This document shows positions 45,198 through 53,640 of a stretch of 64,000 nucleotides of DNA, one piece after another. Each line of letters starts with the position of its first letter. Positions within the stretch are counted from its first letter, which is position 1. Below the pieces are notes generated by a model, which was given only the letters and a program-made list of their open reading frames with translations, made no database searches and was not told where the DNA came from. The DNA lies in NCBI RefSeq assembly GCF_016482825.1, contig NZ_JAEMNV010000003.1, forward strand, positions 62,001 through 126,000, read 5' to 3'. The DNA comes from Antrihabitans stalagmiti (GTDB lineage Bacteria; Actinomycetota; Actinomycetes; Mycobacteriales; Mycobacteriaceae). The position numbers were made by a program, and so were the translations under genes.

Positions 45198-45767
45198 TTG
45201 ACCAATCCGCCGTTCTACACGCCGCCGAACTCGCCCGATCCGTGGGCACGTCCGGAACCACCGAAGAAGCGCAAGGTGTGGCCGTGGATCGCCGGAGGCG
45301 GTGTCGCGGTCGTGGGAGTGCTTGCAATCATCGGCAACTCGGTAGAGAGCGAGACCGAGAAGAATCCTGCGCCGTCTGTCGCGTCCGTTGCTGCCACAAC
45401 GACCACGACCACGACCACTGCGAGAACGACATCTGCGACAGCGACGACCACCGTCACGACGGTTCCGCCCACGACAGTTCCGCCCACGACGACGTTCGAG
45501 CAGATTCCACTACCGGTGACGACCACCCGGATCACGACGACCATTGCGCCGCAGCCACTTCCGCCGCCGCCACCAATTCCGGAGATCGCAACAACCGTGC
45601 AGCCTGCCCCTGCGCCCTCCGTCGACCCCGAACCGCCCGCAGGTGTGTATTACAGGAATTGTGACGCGGTCCGCGCAGCCGGCGCGGCGCCACTGCATCG
45701 AGGTGAACCCGGTTATAGCTCGAAACTCGATCGCGACGGCGACGGGGAGGCTTGTGGCGGAGACTAA
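45198..45767 (+). CDS. Excalibur calcium-binding domain protein, membrane-anchored
   Basis: A 189-aa protein: Pro-rich N-terminus, one membrane helix (WPWIAGGGVAVVGVLAIIG), a long Thr/Pro linker (TTTTTTTTARTTSATATTTV, PPPPP), then an excalibur domain with YYRNCDAVRAAGAAPLHRGEPGY and the Ca loop DRDGDGEACGG. The linker suggests a wall-spanning extracytoplasmic domain. The start is TTG at 45198 with AGAGGGA before it; upstream frames run into the retron region. It is divergent from the retron and probably unrelated to it. Confidence 0.75.
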   Translation: MTNPPFYTPPNSPDPWARPEPPKKRKVWPWIAGGGVAVVGVLAIIGNSVESETEKNPAPSVASVAATTTTTTTTARTTSATATTTVTTVPPTTVPPTTTFEQIPLPVTTTRITTTIAPQPLPPPPPIPEIATTVQPAPAPSVDPEPPAGVYYRNCDAVRAAGAAPLHRGEPGYSSKLDRDGDGEACGGD

Positions 45768-45787
45768 TTGGCGCGTCAGGGAATATT

Positions 45788-45843
45788 GGGCGGCTTCGCC
45801 GCTCGTGAGTACTTCCGGAGGGCCCGACCGCCAAAAGGACTCA
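45788..45843. repeat. Hairpin repeat, copy 2, left part, interrupted by IS110
   Basis: GGCGGCTTCGCCGCTCGTGAGTA starts the element and CCAAAAGGACTCA ends at 45843. Instead of the expected CAC(G)AGG ending, the sequence becomes unrelated. The missing arm, CACAAGGTGCGTAGCGCC, is found after the IS at 47143-47160. The repeat therefore originally lay between the excalibur gene and the DapA-like gene, as a terminator. Confidence 0.75.
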
Positions 45844-45954
45844 GTGATACTTGATGGGTCGTTGGTGCGGGGCCTGACCCTAAAGGACTCTGACATCCGT
45901 GGATTGTCTTGCTCGTGATGTGTCGACCTCGTATCGGCGACGACATCACACGCG

Positions 45955-46033
45955 ACCGGTCGGACGGTAGTGACCTAATAGGAGCCTGACGCAACCAAGT
46001 CCCGTCACTGAGTTGTCCGTCCTTCCGGCCGGT
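45955..46033 (+). ncRNA. Candidate bridge RNA stem-loop of the IS110 element
   Basis: In the left non-coding end, ACCGG, GGACGG and AGTGAC (45955-45974) pair in order with GTCACT, CCGTCC and CCGG (46004-46028), leaving a 29-nt internal loop. IS110 elements such as IS621 encode a bridge RNA at this position whose loops recognise target and donor DNA. The fold and place fit, but the guide segments are not defined here. Confidence 0.5.
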
Positions 46034-46062
46034 GCGTGGCCCACCGATCGAAGGGTTGACCG

Positions 46063-47136
46063 ATGACCAGCATGACCGAAATTCACGCCGATGTCAGCCT
46101 CGCACTGTTCCTCGGCGTCGACACCCACCTCGACACCCACCACGCCGCATTGATCGATTCGCACGGCCGCAAGGTAAGCGATCACGAGTTCGGTACCGAC
46201 GCCGCCGGCTGCACCGAGTTGCTGGCCTGGGCCGCCCGCTACGGCGTCATCACCACAGCCGGTGTCGAAGGCACCGGCGGCTACGGCGCCGGCCTGACCC
46301 GGCACCTGCACCAGGCCGGGGTCACCGTTGTGGAGGTCGATCACCCCGACCGCCGGGCGCGTCGCCGCTACGGTAAATCCGACCCCCTCGATGCCTACGC
46401 CGCCGCCGCGGTGCAGTCGGGTCGGGCGACGACGATCCCGAAAGACCGTGACGGGGACGTCGAGTCAATTCGGTTGCTGCACAACGCCCGTGCCAGTGCA
46501 GTCAAGGCTCGTGCTGAGGCGATGACGCAGCTCAAATCCGTCATCGTCACCTGCCCGGACTCGTTGCGTACCCAGCTGCGCGCGCTGACCAAAGCGAAAC
46601 TGATCCGCACCTGCGCCGCGTTGCGGCCCGACCCGATCACCACCGGCGGTGTCCTGGCCGCCAACAAGACCACGCTGCGTCGGACCGCGAAACGCATCCT
46701 CGATCTCAGCGCCGAGATCAAAGAGCATGACCGCGATCTGAGGATGCTGACTCGTCGTGCGGCGCCGGATCTGCTGGCGTTGGTCGGTGTCGGCTTCGAA
46801 ACGGCGTCGCAGCTATTGGTCACTGTCGGTGAAAACCGCGACCGGATCCACGCCGAAACCAGCCTCGCGCGGTTGTGTGGTGTTGCCCCGTTGTCGGCAT
46901 CCTCGGGCAAAACCAAACGGCATCGGCTCAACCGCGGCGGGGACCGGCAAGGCAACCGGGCGCTGCACACCATCGTGCTCTGCCGTCTCAAACACGACCC
47001 TCGCACCAAGGCTTATGTCGAACGCAGAGCCGCGGAAAACAAGTCGGACAAGGAGATCATGCGCTGCCTCAAACGCTACGTCGCCCGCGAAATCTACCGA
47101 GTCCTCAACCCCAAAAACGGGGTTGACGAATCATAG
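46063..47136 (+). CDS. IS110 family transposase (recombinase)
   Basis: A 357-aa DEDD recombinase: GVDTHLDTHHAALID (first Asp), TAGVEGTGGYGAGL (Glu), RYGKSDPLDAYAAA (Asp pair), and the C-terminal Tnp20 part LLALVGVGFETASQLLVTVG, ARLCGVAPLSASSGKTKRHRLNRGGDRQGNRALH with the nucleophilic Ser segment. It is full length with no frameshift, so the element may be active. It moves the IS through an RNA-guided recombination. The ATG at 46063 follows AAGGGTTGACCG. Confidence 0.94.
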   Translation: MTSMTEIHADVSLALFLGVDTHLDTHHAALIDSHGRKVSDHEFGTDAAGCTELLAWAARYGVITTAGVEGTGGYGAGLTRHLHQAGVTVVEVDHPDRRARRRYGKSDPLDAYAAAAVQSGRATTIPKDRDGDVESIRLLHNARASAVKARAEAMTQLKSVIVTCPDSLRTQLRALTKAKLIRTCAALRPDPITTGGVLAANKTTLRRTAKRILDLSAEIKEHDRDLRMLTRRAAPDLLALVGVGFETASQLLVTVGENRDRIHAETSLARLCGVAPLSASSGKTKRHRLNRGGDRQGNRALHTIVLCRLKHDPRTKAYVERRAAENKSDKEIMRCLKRYVAREIYRVLNPKNGVDES

Positions 47137-47141
47137 GAGCA

Positions 47142-47162
47142 TCACAAGGTGCGTAGCGCCCT
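47142..47162. repeat. Hairpin repeat, copy 2, right part after IS110
   Basis: TCACAAGGTGCGTAGCGCC matches the right arm of copy 3 (TCACGAGGCGCGGAGCGCC at 51507-51525). It encodes the last residues (RALRTL) and the stop of the DapA-like gene, just as copy 3 encodes the end of the EamA transporter. Confidence 0.7.
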
Positions 47163-48008
47163 GTCGCGTGCGGATGCTGTGGCAGGCAGTAGTGGCAGTC
47201 GGACGAAGCTGCTCGGAATGATGCCCTGTGCCGCCAGAACCGACTTGATCACAACAGGATTCGGCTCGGCGAACAACGCTGAGGTCAGCGCGACTAGGCT
47301 GTGACCACGCTTCTGGGCCCGAGCCGTCTCGCCGGCATGCCAGGCGTCCACGAGGGCGGCAAAGGCGGCAGTAGCAACGTTGGCCGATGCGGTGATCGCT
47401 CCCGTCGCGCCGAGGGCCAGGAGCGGCGACGCATACAGATCGTCCCCGGCAAGGACGGCGAATCCATCAGGCACACAGGACATCATCGCCATCGTCGCAT
47501 CGTCGATACCACCGACGGCATGCTTGAAACCGATGATGTTGGGAATGCGCGCAAGCTGAAACAAGGTGTCCGCGTCGAGGCCAACGCCCGTGCGATACGG
47601 AATGTTGTAGACGATCAGTGGCACCGGGCTGGTCCCCGCGAGTCGCGTGAAATGAGCGACGATCCCGGCTTGGGACGGTCGGGTGTAGTACGGGACGACC
47701 GACAGCGCGGCCGTCACTCGCAAACCGAGTTGTGCAACGGCAGCCACCGACTCTGCGGTCGAATTCGACCCCGCGCCCGCGATCAGCGGAACGTCACGCT
47801 CCTCGCAGACCCGAACGCACACGGCGAGTACCCGACTACGTTCGTCGGCGGTCAACGTCGAGGTCTCTGCGGTTGTGGCAAGTGCAACGAGGCCGGTTGC
47901 GCCGCCGTCGAGTACCGAATGGGCGAGTCGCTCCAGCGCGGTGAATGCGATGTCACCGTCGTCCTCGAACGGTGTCACCAGTGGGACGAACAGTCCTGAG
48001 AGAGTCAT
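47142..48008 (-). CDS. DapA/DHDPS family aldolase
   Basis: A 288-aa TIM-barrel lyase of the DHDPS/N-acetylneuraminate lyase family: PLIAGAGSNSTAESV, the catalytic Tyr in VPLIVYNIPYRTG and the Schiff-base Lys in IIGFKHAVGG. LATTAETSTLT replaces the usual GTTGE-type loop, so it is probably not the lysine-pathway DapA but a catabolic lyase. It is divergent from a LysR gene and likely controlled by it. The IS110 insertion is directly behind its stop and has not changed the reading frame. Confidence 0.82.
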   Translation of the reverse strand: MTLSGLFVPLVTPFEDDGDIAFTALERLAHSVLDGGATGLVALATTAETSTLTADERSRVLAVCVRVCEERDVPLIAGAGSNSTAESVAAVAQLGLRVTAALSVVPYYTRPSQAGIVAHFTRLAGTSPVPLIVYNIPYRTGVGLDADTLFQLARIPNIIGFKHAVGGIDDATMAMMSCVPDGFAVLAGDDLYASPLLALGATGAITASANVATAAFAALVDAWHAGETARAQKRGHSLVALTSALFAEPNPVVIKSVLAAQGIIPSSFVRLPLLPATASARDRALRTL

Positions 48009-48079
48009 GTCATCCAGACTGAGCCGTTGCGAGCGTCACGTCCATTTCACGTTTGCACCGAGGAGCGTAAGATCAACTG

Positions 48080-48964
48080 ATGCTGGATGTCCGGAAGCTA
48101 CGCCTTTTGCGTGAACTTGCCCATCGTTCAACGATTGCGGCCGTGGCCGAAGCGCTGTCGTACACACCGTCCGCCGTCTCGCAGCAGTTGACGGCACTCG
48201 AACGCGAGACCGGCGTAGCACTCCTCGAAAGAACGGGTCGCCGCGTTGTTCTCACGCCTGCGGCACACGCATTGGTAGCGCACACCGAGACGATTCTCGC
48301 GGCACTCGAGCAGGCGTCCGCAGACCTTGCCGCCAGTCGAACCGTCCTCACCGGCGCACTGCGGATCGGCGCCTTCCCCACCGCGGTCCGAACGATTCTG
48401 CCGCCGGCGCTCGTCGACTTGAGTCGCAACCATCCCGATCTCGAACTGATGGTGACCGAGCTGGACCCGGCAACGGTCCCGGACGCGATCCGAACCGACG
48501 CCTTGGACATCGCGCTACTCCAGGAGTACGACTACGTACCCGCCGAGCCCGATCCGGCATTGGAGACCGAACACCTCCTCACCGAGACGATCTATCTTGC
48601 AGCGCTGGATGCGGAACCTCTGGCAGCGCGCCGAGACGATTCCTGGATCCTCGGCACGCCAGGAACGTTGTGTCACACGATGACCGTTCGTGCTTGTCAG
48701 GCAGCAGGTTTCACACCACGAGTGCGTCACCACGCCGACGATTTCAGCACGGTCCTCGCGCTGGTTTCAGCAGGGCAGGGCGTGGCACTGGTACCCGAAC
48801 TCGGCGCAATGACCAGGCCGCCGAACGTTGTCCTCGGCGCGTTGGCTGCCAGACGGACGACCCATATGGCGTTCAGACGTGGCAGAGGATCCCATCCTGG
48901 CGTCGTTGCGGCGCGTAATGCACTGCGGGCGTCCGCATCCGCGATCGGAGACGGCTATTCGTAG
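48080..48964 (+). CDS. LysR family transcriptional regulator
   Basis: A 294-aa LTTR. The helix-turn-helix is at residues 1-60 (LRLLRELAHRSTIAAVAEALSYTPSAVSQQLTALERETGVALLERTGRRVVLT), the co-inducer domain follows (GALRIGAFPTAVRTILPP, GQGVALVPELGA). It is divergent from the DapA-like gene across 71 bp, a typical LysR-target layout. Its 3' end overlaps the convergent FBP gene by 10 bp. Confidence 0.9.
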   Translation: MLDVRKLRLLRELAHRSTIAAVAEALSYTPSAVSQQLTALERETGVALLERTGRRVVLTPAAHALVAHTETILAALEQASADLAASRTVLTGALRIGAFPTAVRTILPPALVDLSRNHPDLELMVTELDPATVPDAIRTDALDIALLQEYDYVPAEPDPALETEHLLTETIYLAALDAEPLAARRDDSWILGTPGTLCHTMTVRACQAAGFTPRVRHHADDFSTVLALVSAGQGVALVPELGAMTRPPNVVLGALAARRTTHMAFRRGRGSHPGVVAARNALRASASAIGDGYS

Positions 48965-49443
48965 AGCCTGGCGACAAACGCTCCGATGTTGGTCTGTACG
49001 CGCGCGGCCTTTTCCTCCGGCGTCAGATCTTCCTTGTACCGCGTGCCCATCGAAGGCTTCTTCTTGCCACGCGCGTAGAGCGGACATGCGAGATCGGTAC
49101 ACATATAGGTGCCGATCGAGTTGCCGCGACGGCCGGATTCGCCAGCCTTGTGAGCAGACAGGAGAGCAACTCCACCGCCGGAGTGGGTGGTCAGGCAGAT
49201 CGAGCACATCTGCGTCTTGCCGGATCCACCGGTCTCGTAGCGCAGGAGGACTCCGACAGCTCCGTCGTCCTGAGGTACTACGAAATAGGCCCGCCCGGGC
49301 ATCGACGGGTCGGTCCAGCCGAAGAAGTCGAGATCGTCCCACGGGCGCTCGTCGAGGTTGCGCGGCACCGGAAGTCGTTTGGCCGCACCTTTGGAGCAAT
49401 TGACGAACGACGAGCGGATCTCGCGTTCGGTGAGCGGTTGCAT
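48955..49443 (-). CDS. FBP domain protein (elongation factor G-binding, treble-clef zinc finger)
   Basis: A 162-aa protein resembling the C-terminal zinc domain of FusB/FBP. Cys ligands are CSICLTTH and TDLACPLYARGKKK, with GNSIGTYMCTDLACP as core motif. FusB proteins bind EF-G and help its release from ribosomes. Many actinobacterial homologues are of unknown relevance. The gene is single, with a 96-bp gap to the next gene. Confidence 0.78.
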   Translation of the reverse strand: MQPLTEREIRSSFVNCSKGAAKRLPVPRNLDERPWDDLDFFGWTDPSMPGRAYFVVPQDDGAVGVLLRYETGGSGKTQMCSICLTTHSGGGVALLSAHKAGESGRRGNSIGTYMCTDLACPLYARGKKKPSMGTRYKEDLTPEEKAARVQTNIGAFVARLYE

Positions 49444-49539
49444 TGTGTTGGTCCGTTCCGGGTCTTGGGTCGAGGCGGGACTCAGGTTACGGAGGGTCCA
49501 GGATCGGCGTCCACGCCTTTTCGGTCGTACGCAGTCATG

Positions 49540-50463
49540 TCAGGTCGACTGCGTCCCGGCAAAGCCTGCTTCGAGTCGACCTATTGCGATGTGGTCGCGC
49601 AGCAGTTCGAGAACTCGCGCGACAGCAAGATTCGAACGTAAAGTCGCCCTGGTACGCACCGCGATCCGACGTGTCGGTGTCGGGTCGACGAGCGGAACAG
49701 CGATGACGGTCGGAGGTAGCTGACCGCAGCCGAGAACCGGCACAACCGTGATGCCAACCCCTTCGGCCACAAATCTGATACCGGTCGCATAGTCGTGCGT
49801 TTCGATGTGGAACGTCGGCATGAAACCTGCTGCAGCGCAAGCACGTAGCGTCGCCTCGCGACACGGACCGCGCGCGACGTCGTTGTCGACCCAGCGCTCC
49901 GCTTCCAGCTCGGAAACCTTGATCTCTGCGCGATCGGCGAGTCGATGGTCTCGTGGAAGCACGACGACATACGGCTCTTCGAGAAGGGGATGTACGTCGT
50001 ACTCGGTGCTGGTGGCGAGCGGACTGCCTTCGACGAAGATCTCGATGTCGGGATCGGGGGTTGCATCCACCACCAACTCGACCAGACGCAGATCTATGCG
50101 CAACCCGGGGAACTCGGTAGTGATCGTCGCGATGATCGGCGGGATCCACGCGGACCCGGCAGAGGCGAAATAGCAGACCGACAGTCGCCCGGTATGGCCG
50201 TCGCGCACATCGGCGACGAACGATTCGAACTCGGCCATGCTCTCCAGGACTCGTCCGGCCTCGTGCGCAATCGCGCGACCCACGGCGGTTGGCACAACGC
50301 CGCGGCCGTGTCGTTCGATGAGGCTGAGGCCCGTTTCGCGCTGCAGGACGGTGAGATGCTGGCTGACTGCAGACGGTGTGTACCCGAGCGTTGCGGCTGC
50401 CCCGTTGATGGAACCGTCGGCGACAACCGCCCTGAATACACGGAGACGGTGTAAATCGATCAT
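49540..50463 (-). CDS. LysR family transcriptional regulator
   Basis: A 307-aa LTTR: LHRLRVFRAVVADGSINGAAATLGYTPSAVSQHLTVLQRETGLSLIERHGRGVVPT at the N-terminus, ligand domain with GRLSVCYFASAGSAWIPPII and EGVGITVVPVLG. The start MIDLHR at 50463 is used; MLYIQA six codons earlier is possible. It is divergent from the EamA transporter across 81 bp and probably regulates it. Confidence 0.9.
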   Translation of the reverse strand: MIDLHRLRVFRAVVADGSINGAAATLGYTPSAVSQHLTVLQRETGLSLIERHGRGVVPTAVGRAIAHEAGRVLESMAEFESFVADVRDGHTGRLSVCYFASAGSAWIPPIIATITTEFPGLRIDLRLVELVVDATPDPDIEIFVEGSPLATSTEYDVHPLLEEPYVVVLPRDHRLADRAEIKVSELEAERWVDNDVARGPCREATLRACAAAGFMPTFHIETHDYATGIRFVAEGVGITVVPVLGCGQLPPTVIAVPLVDPTPTRRIAVRTRATLRSNLAVARVLELLRDHIAIGRLEAGFAGTQST

Positions 50464-50544
50464 CGCCTGAATGTACAGCAATACTGATGTGAAGTTAAGA
50501 AGAAATCATTTGTGCTTACGTGTCTGAGGGTCGAGAGTGGACGT

Positions 50545-51474
50545 ATGACAACAACCGCGTCCGAGCCGACGACGACTGACGAACCCGTGCGTCGCGGCCG
50601 CTTGCTCGACCTGCCTGGTGTGCCCAGCCTGCCTGTGCTCGCGGTGGTCGTCACCGTCCTCCTGTGGGCGTCGTCGTTCGTCGTGATCCGATCCGCAGGC
50701 GAGCAGTTCTCACCAGGCCCGATGGCCCTGCTTCGGCTGACCGCGGGAACTGTTGTGCTGGTCGTGATCGCGTTGCGGTACCGGCGACCGATACCGCGCG
50801 GGCGCGCCCTCGGCTTGGTCGTCGGCTACGGACTGGCGTGGTTCGCCGGCTACACGGTCTTGCTGAACTGGGCCGAGCAGCATCTCGACGCAGGCACTGC
50901 CGCACTGCTCGTCAATTTCGCACCGATCCTCGTCGCCGTATTCGCAGGGCTGTTTATGTCGGAAGGCTTTCGTCGCCCACTGGTCGTCGGCATTGCGATC
51001 GCATTCGTCGGTGTGGTCACGATCGCAGTCGGCGGATCGGGTGGCGGAGCCAACGACTCGCTCGGCATCGTCCTCGGTCTGATCACTGCCGTCCTCTACG
51101 CGGCGGGAGTGCTGATGCAGAAGGTCGCCTTGCGGACCGTAGACGCTGTGACGGCGACCTGGGTCGGTTGCTTTGCGGGTTTCCTTGCACTGCTGCCATT
51201 TTCGGGAGCGGCGATCAGCGAGGTGTCGCAGGCGCCGGTCTCGTCGATCCTCGCTGTCGTCTACCTCGGCGTCGGTCCGACTGCCATCGCCTTCACAACC
51301 TGGGCGTATGCCCTCACGCGTTCTGATGCAGGCAAGATGGCCGCAACCACACTAGTTGTCCCGGCCATCGCGATCCTGATGTCCTGGGTCTTCCTCGGTG
51401 AGGTTCCGACCATCTTCGGCTTCGTCGGTGGTGCGCTGTGCCTCGGCGGCGTGTGGCGGCTACGCCGCTCGTGA
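50545..51474 (+). CDS. EamA/DMT family transporter
   Basis: A 309-aa protein with ten predicted membrane helices in two EamA halves (VTVLLWASSFVVIRSAGEQFSPG and GLITAVLYAAGVLMQKVALR). It probably exports a small metabolite. The start is ATG at 50545 (MTTTASEP). The last residues, WRLRRS, and the stop are encoded by the hairpin repeat at 51455-51525, so the repeat has shaped the C-terminus. Confidence 0.87.
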   Translation: MTTTASEPTTTDEPVRRGRLLDLPGVPSLPVLAVVVTVLLWASSFVVIRSAGEQFSPGPMALLRLTAGTVVLVVIALRYRRPIPRGRALGLVVGYGLAWFAGYTVLLNWAEQHLDAGTAALLVNFAPILVAVFAGLFMSEGFRRPLVVGIAIAFVGVVTIAVGGSGGGANDSLGIVLGLITAVLYAAGVLMQKVALRTVDAVTATWVGCFAGFLALLPFSGAAISEVSQAPVSSILAVVYLGVGPTAIAFTTWAYALTRSDAGKMAATTLVVPAIAILMSWVFLGEVPTIFGFVGGALCLGGVWRLRRS

Positions 51475-51525
51475 GTCCTTTCGGAGGTCAGGCCCTCCGA
51501 AAAGACTCACGAGGCGCGGAGCGCC
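51455..51525. repeat. Hairpin repeat, copy 3, between convergent transporter genes
   Basis: GGCGGCTACGCCGCTCGTGAG on the left, arms GTGAGTCCTTTCGGAGG (51471-51487) and CCTCCGAAAAGACTCAC (51494-51510) in the middle, then GGCGCGGAGCGCC. It is the best preserved of three copies and should act as a bidirectional terminator. The EamA stop lies inside it, and the GntP gene stop is at its edge. Confidence 0.8.
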
Positions 51526-52983
51526 CTAGGCGAAAATTGCGAACAATATTGCCGCGACGGTGAAGCTGACAACCGACAGGATCGTCTCCAGGACGGTCCA
51601 GGTCTGCAGCGTCTGCTTGACGGTCAGGTTGAAGAACTTCGAGATGATCCAGAAGCCGCCGTCGTTGACGTGACTCAAAACGATCGAACCCGCGGCGATC
51701 GCCATGGCAATGAGGGCGACAGCCATCTGGGAGTAGTTCTGTTCCGCCACGAGCGGGGCGACGATACCGCCGGTGGTGACGATGGCCACCGTCGCCGACC
51801 CCTGTGCGATGCGGAGGCCGCAACTGATGATGTAGGCGAGGACGATGATCGGGAGCCCTGCAGCAGACATCGTTTCAGCGAGCGCTGACCCGATCCCTGT
51901 GGCGGAGATGACCTTTCCGAAGAAGGCACCCGCACCGACCACGAGCAGCAACATGCCGACCGGACGCAGCGACTCTCCGGTGAGGGTGCTGAGGTCCTGC
52001 ACACTCGAGCCTCGCCGAACGCCGAGCACGTAGAAGGCAACCAGGACAGCAATGAGCAGAGCAACCGCGGGCGTACCGAAGAACGTGAGCACCTGCAACA
52101 AGCTCGAACCCTCTTCGAGCAGTTGTGTTCCGAAGGTAGCGCCGAGGATCAGGACCAAGGGGATCGCGATGATGGCGCCGATCAGACCGACCGACGGTGG
52201 TGCGGTAACCGTCTTCGTCGGGTGCGGCTTCACGATCGTTGCGCCACCCGCGCCGCCGCTGTCGTCGCCAGATTCACGGTCGGGTGTGACGAGGAACTCG
52301 GGCGGTACCTCGACGTGCATCCGCTTGCCGATGTAGCTACCCCACACGATGCCCGCGGCGATGAATCCTGGTATACCGCAAACGAATCCCATGAAGATCA
52401 GCCAGCCGAGGCTCACTTCGAGCAAGCCGCCGAGTGCGACCGGACCCGGGTGCGGCGGCAGGAACGCGTGCGTCATCGACAGACCGGCGAGCATGGGCAT
52501 TGCGTACAGCACCAGCGATTTGCCGCCACGCTTCGCCGCGACGTAGACGAGGGGCGCGAGCACGAAGATGCCGATATCGAAGAACACCGGGATGCCGAAG
52601 ATCAGGCCGAGCAACCCCATTGCGACAGGTGCTCCGCGTTCACCGAACACGCCGAGCAGCTTCGTGGTCAATACGTCTGCACCGCCGGACTTTTCGAGGA
52701 TTGCGCCGAGCACTGTACCCAGACCGATGATGACCGCGATGTGCCCGAGAATGCTGCCGAACCCCACCTCCAGCAGCGATTCGTTGCTCTTGATCGCGGT
52801 ACCGACGATCTGCGAAACCGGCAGTCCCGCAGCAAGAGCCAGCGCGAGACCGGTGATGAGCAGCGCGATGAACGGCTCGAGTTTGATCTTGATGATCGTG
52901 AACAACAACACGGCGATTGCAAGGCCACAGAGCACCAGTAGACCCGGCGTGGACGTGCGTAGCCAATCGATGATGGAACTCAT
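51526..52983 (-). CDS. GntP family permease (gluconate/sugar-acid type)
   Basis: A 485-aa permease with about 12-14 membrane helices: GFGSILGHIAVIIGLGTVLGAILEKSGGAD, FDIGIFVLAPLVYVAAK, AFLPPHPGPVALGGLLEVS and GSATVAIVTTGGIVAPL are GntP marks. A hydrophilic loop of about 40 residues (DRESGDDSGGAGGATIVKPHP) splits the protein. It imports sugar acids by H+ symport. It is last in a leftward operon, 24 bp after KDPG aldolase, so the pathway substrate is the likely cargo. Confidence 0.9.
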   Translation of the reverse strand: MSSIIDWLRTSTPGLLVLCGLAIAVLLFTIIKIKLEPFIALLITGLALALAAGLPVSQIVGTAIKSNESLLEVGFGSILGHIAVIIGLGTVLGAILEKSGGADVLTTKLLGVFGERGAPVAMGLLGLIFGIPVFFDIGIFVLAPLVYVAAKRGGKSLVLYAMPMLAGLSMTHAFLPPHPGPVALGGLLEVSLGWLIFMGFVCGIPGFIAAGIVWGSYIGKRMHVEVPPEFLVTPDRESGDDSGGAGGATIVKPHPTKTVTAPPSVGLIGAIIAIPLVLILGATFGTQLLEEGSSLLQVLTFFGTPAVALLIAVLVAFYVLGVRRGSSVQDLSTLTGESLRPVGMLLLVVGAGAFFGKVISATGIGSALAETMSAAGLPIIVLAYIISCGLRIAQGSATVAIVTTGGIVAPLVAEQNYSQMAVALIAMAIAAGSIVLSHVNDGGFWIISKFFNLTVKQTLQTWTVLETILSVVSFTVAAILFAIFA

Positions 52984-53007
52984 GGGTGGACCTTTCAGTG
53001 CATGCTT

Positions 53008-53640
53008 CTAGGAGATGGATGTGACGAACGAGGCTGCGCGAGCCGCGATGTCGGACCACAGACCGTCGGCGACGGCGGCGGGAGAGACGACATCGGTTCC
53101 TGCGGTGACGGCGACGGCACCATTGGCGAGGAAATCGGCCGCATTGCCTGCGTTGACTCCTCCGGAAGGGATCAGTGCCACATCGGGAAAGGGCCCGAGC
53201 AGGTCTTTGAAGTAGCCGGGTCCGAGTGACCTGGCCGGAAAGATCTTGACTGCGGCAGCACCGAGATCCAGTGCAGTGAGAACCTCGGACGGAGTGAATG
53301 CCCCCATGACCACCGGAATGCCACGCTCGGCTGCGACCTCGGCGACAGCTGGACGAACGCCCGGTGTCACCAGAAACTGTGCGCCACAGTCGATGGCGGC
53401 GCGAGCCTGCTCGCCGGTGAGGACTGTGCCGAGGCCGAGGACCGCACGCGACGAGTTGGCCGCAATGCGCAGGTATTCGAGCACTCCGGGCGTGGTCAAG
53501 GTGAGTTCGAGTGCACGAATTCCAGAGTCGGCCAGCGCATCTGCAAGTGCGACGGGGTCGGGAATGGTGGGTGCGCGAACGACAGCGAGCACTCGATCCT
53601 CGAGTATCACGTCCATGGCTGTCAGGCGTGCGGTTGTCAT
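53008..53640 (-). CDS. eda: 2-keto-3-deoxy-6-phosphogluconate aldolase
   Basis: A 210-aa class I aldolase: ALELTLTTPGVLEYL (catalytic Glu), AQFLVTPGVRP, AVKIFPARSLGPGYFKDLLGPFP (Schiff-base Lys) and PSGGVNAGN. It splits KDPG into pyruvate and glyceraldehyde-3-phosphate. The ATG at 53640 overlaps the deacylase stop as ATGA. The KDG kinase that would supply its substrate is in the divergent arm of the same island. Confidence 0.9.
   Translation of the reverse strand: MTTARLTAMDVILEDRVLAVVRAPTIPDPVALADALADSGIRALELTLTTPGVLEYLRIAANSSRAVLGLGTVLTGEQARAAIDCGAQFLVTPGVRPAVAEVAAERGIPVVMGAFTPSEVLTALDLGAAAVKIFPARSLGPGYFKDLLGPFPDVALIPSGGVNAGNAADFLANGAVAVTAGTDVVSPAAVADGLWSDIAARAASFVTSIS

Larger units (their letters stand above)
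45844..47141 (+). mobile_element. IS110 family insertion sequence
   Basis: About 1.3 kb. The left boundary is placed after TCA at 45841-45843 and the right boundary before TCA at 47142-47144, where the interrupted hairpin repeat resumes. TCA (or part of it) on both sides is the likely core duplication. The left non-coding part is 219 bp and the right one only a few bp, as in IS110 elements whose left end carries the bridge RNA. Boundaries are uncertain by a few bases. Confidence 0.8.

Noticed and set aside
43949-45205. Alternative long frame on the minus strand across the retron RNA and RT gene
   Set aside because: It is out of frame with the YADD protein and has no RT motifs. It only shows that the RNA region has no stop in that frame.
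45415-45500. Repeated ACG/ACC triplets as a DNA repeat or CRISPR-like array
   Set aside because: They are codons of the Thr/Pro linker of the excalibur protein. No spacer-repeat pattern exists.
43684-47141. Prophage or group II intron as carrier of the reverse transcriptase
   Set aside because: No phage structural, integrase or intron maturase/endonuclease parts are present, and the RT ends without an X/En domain.
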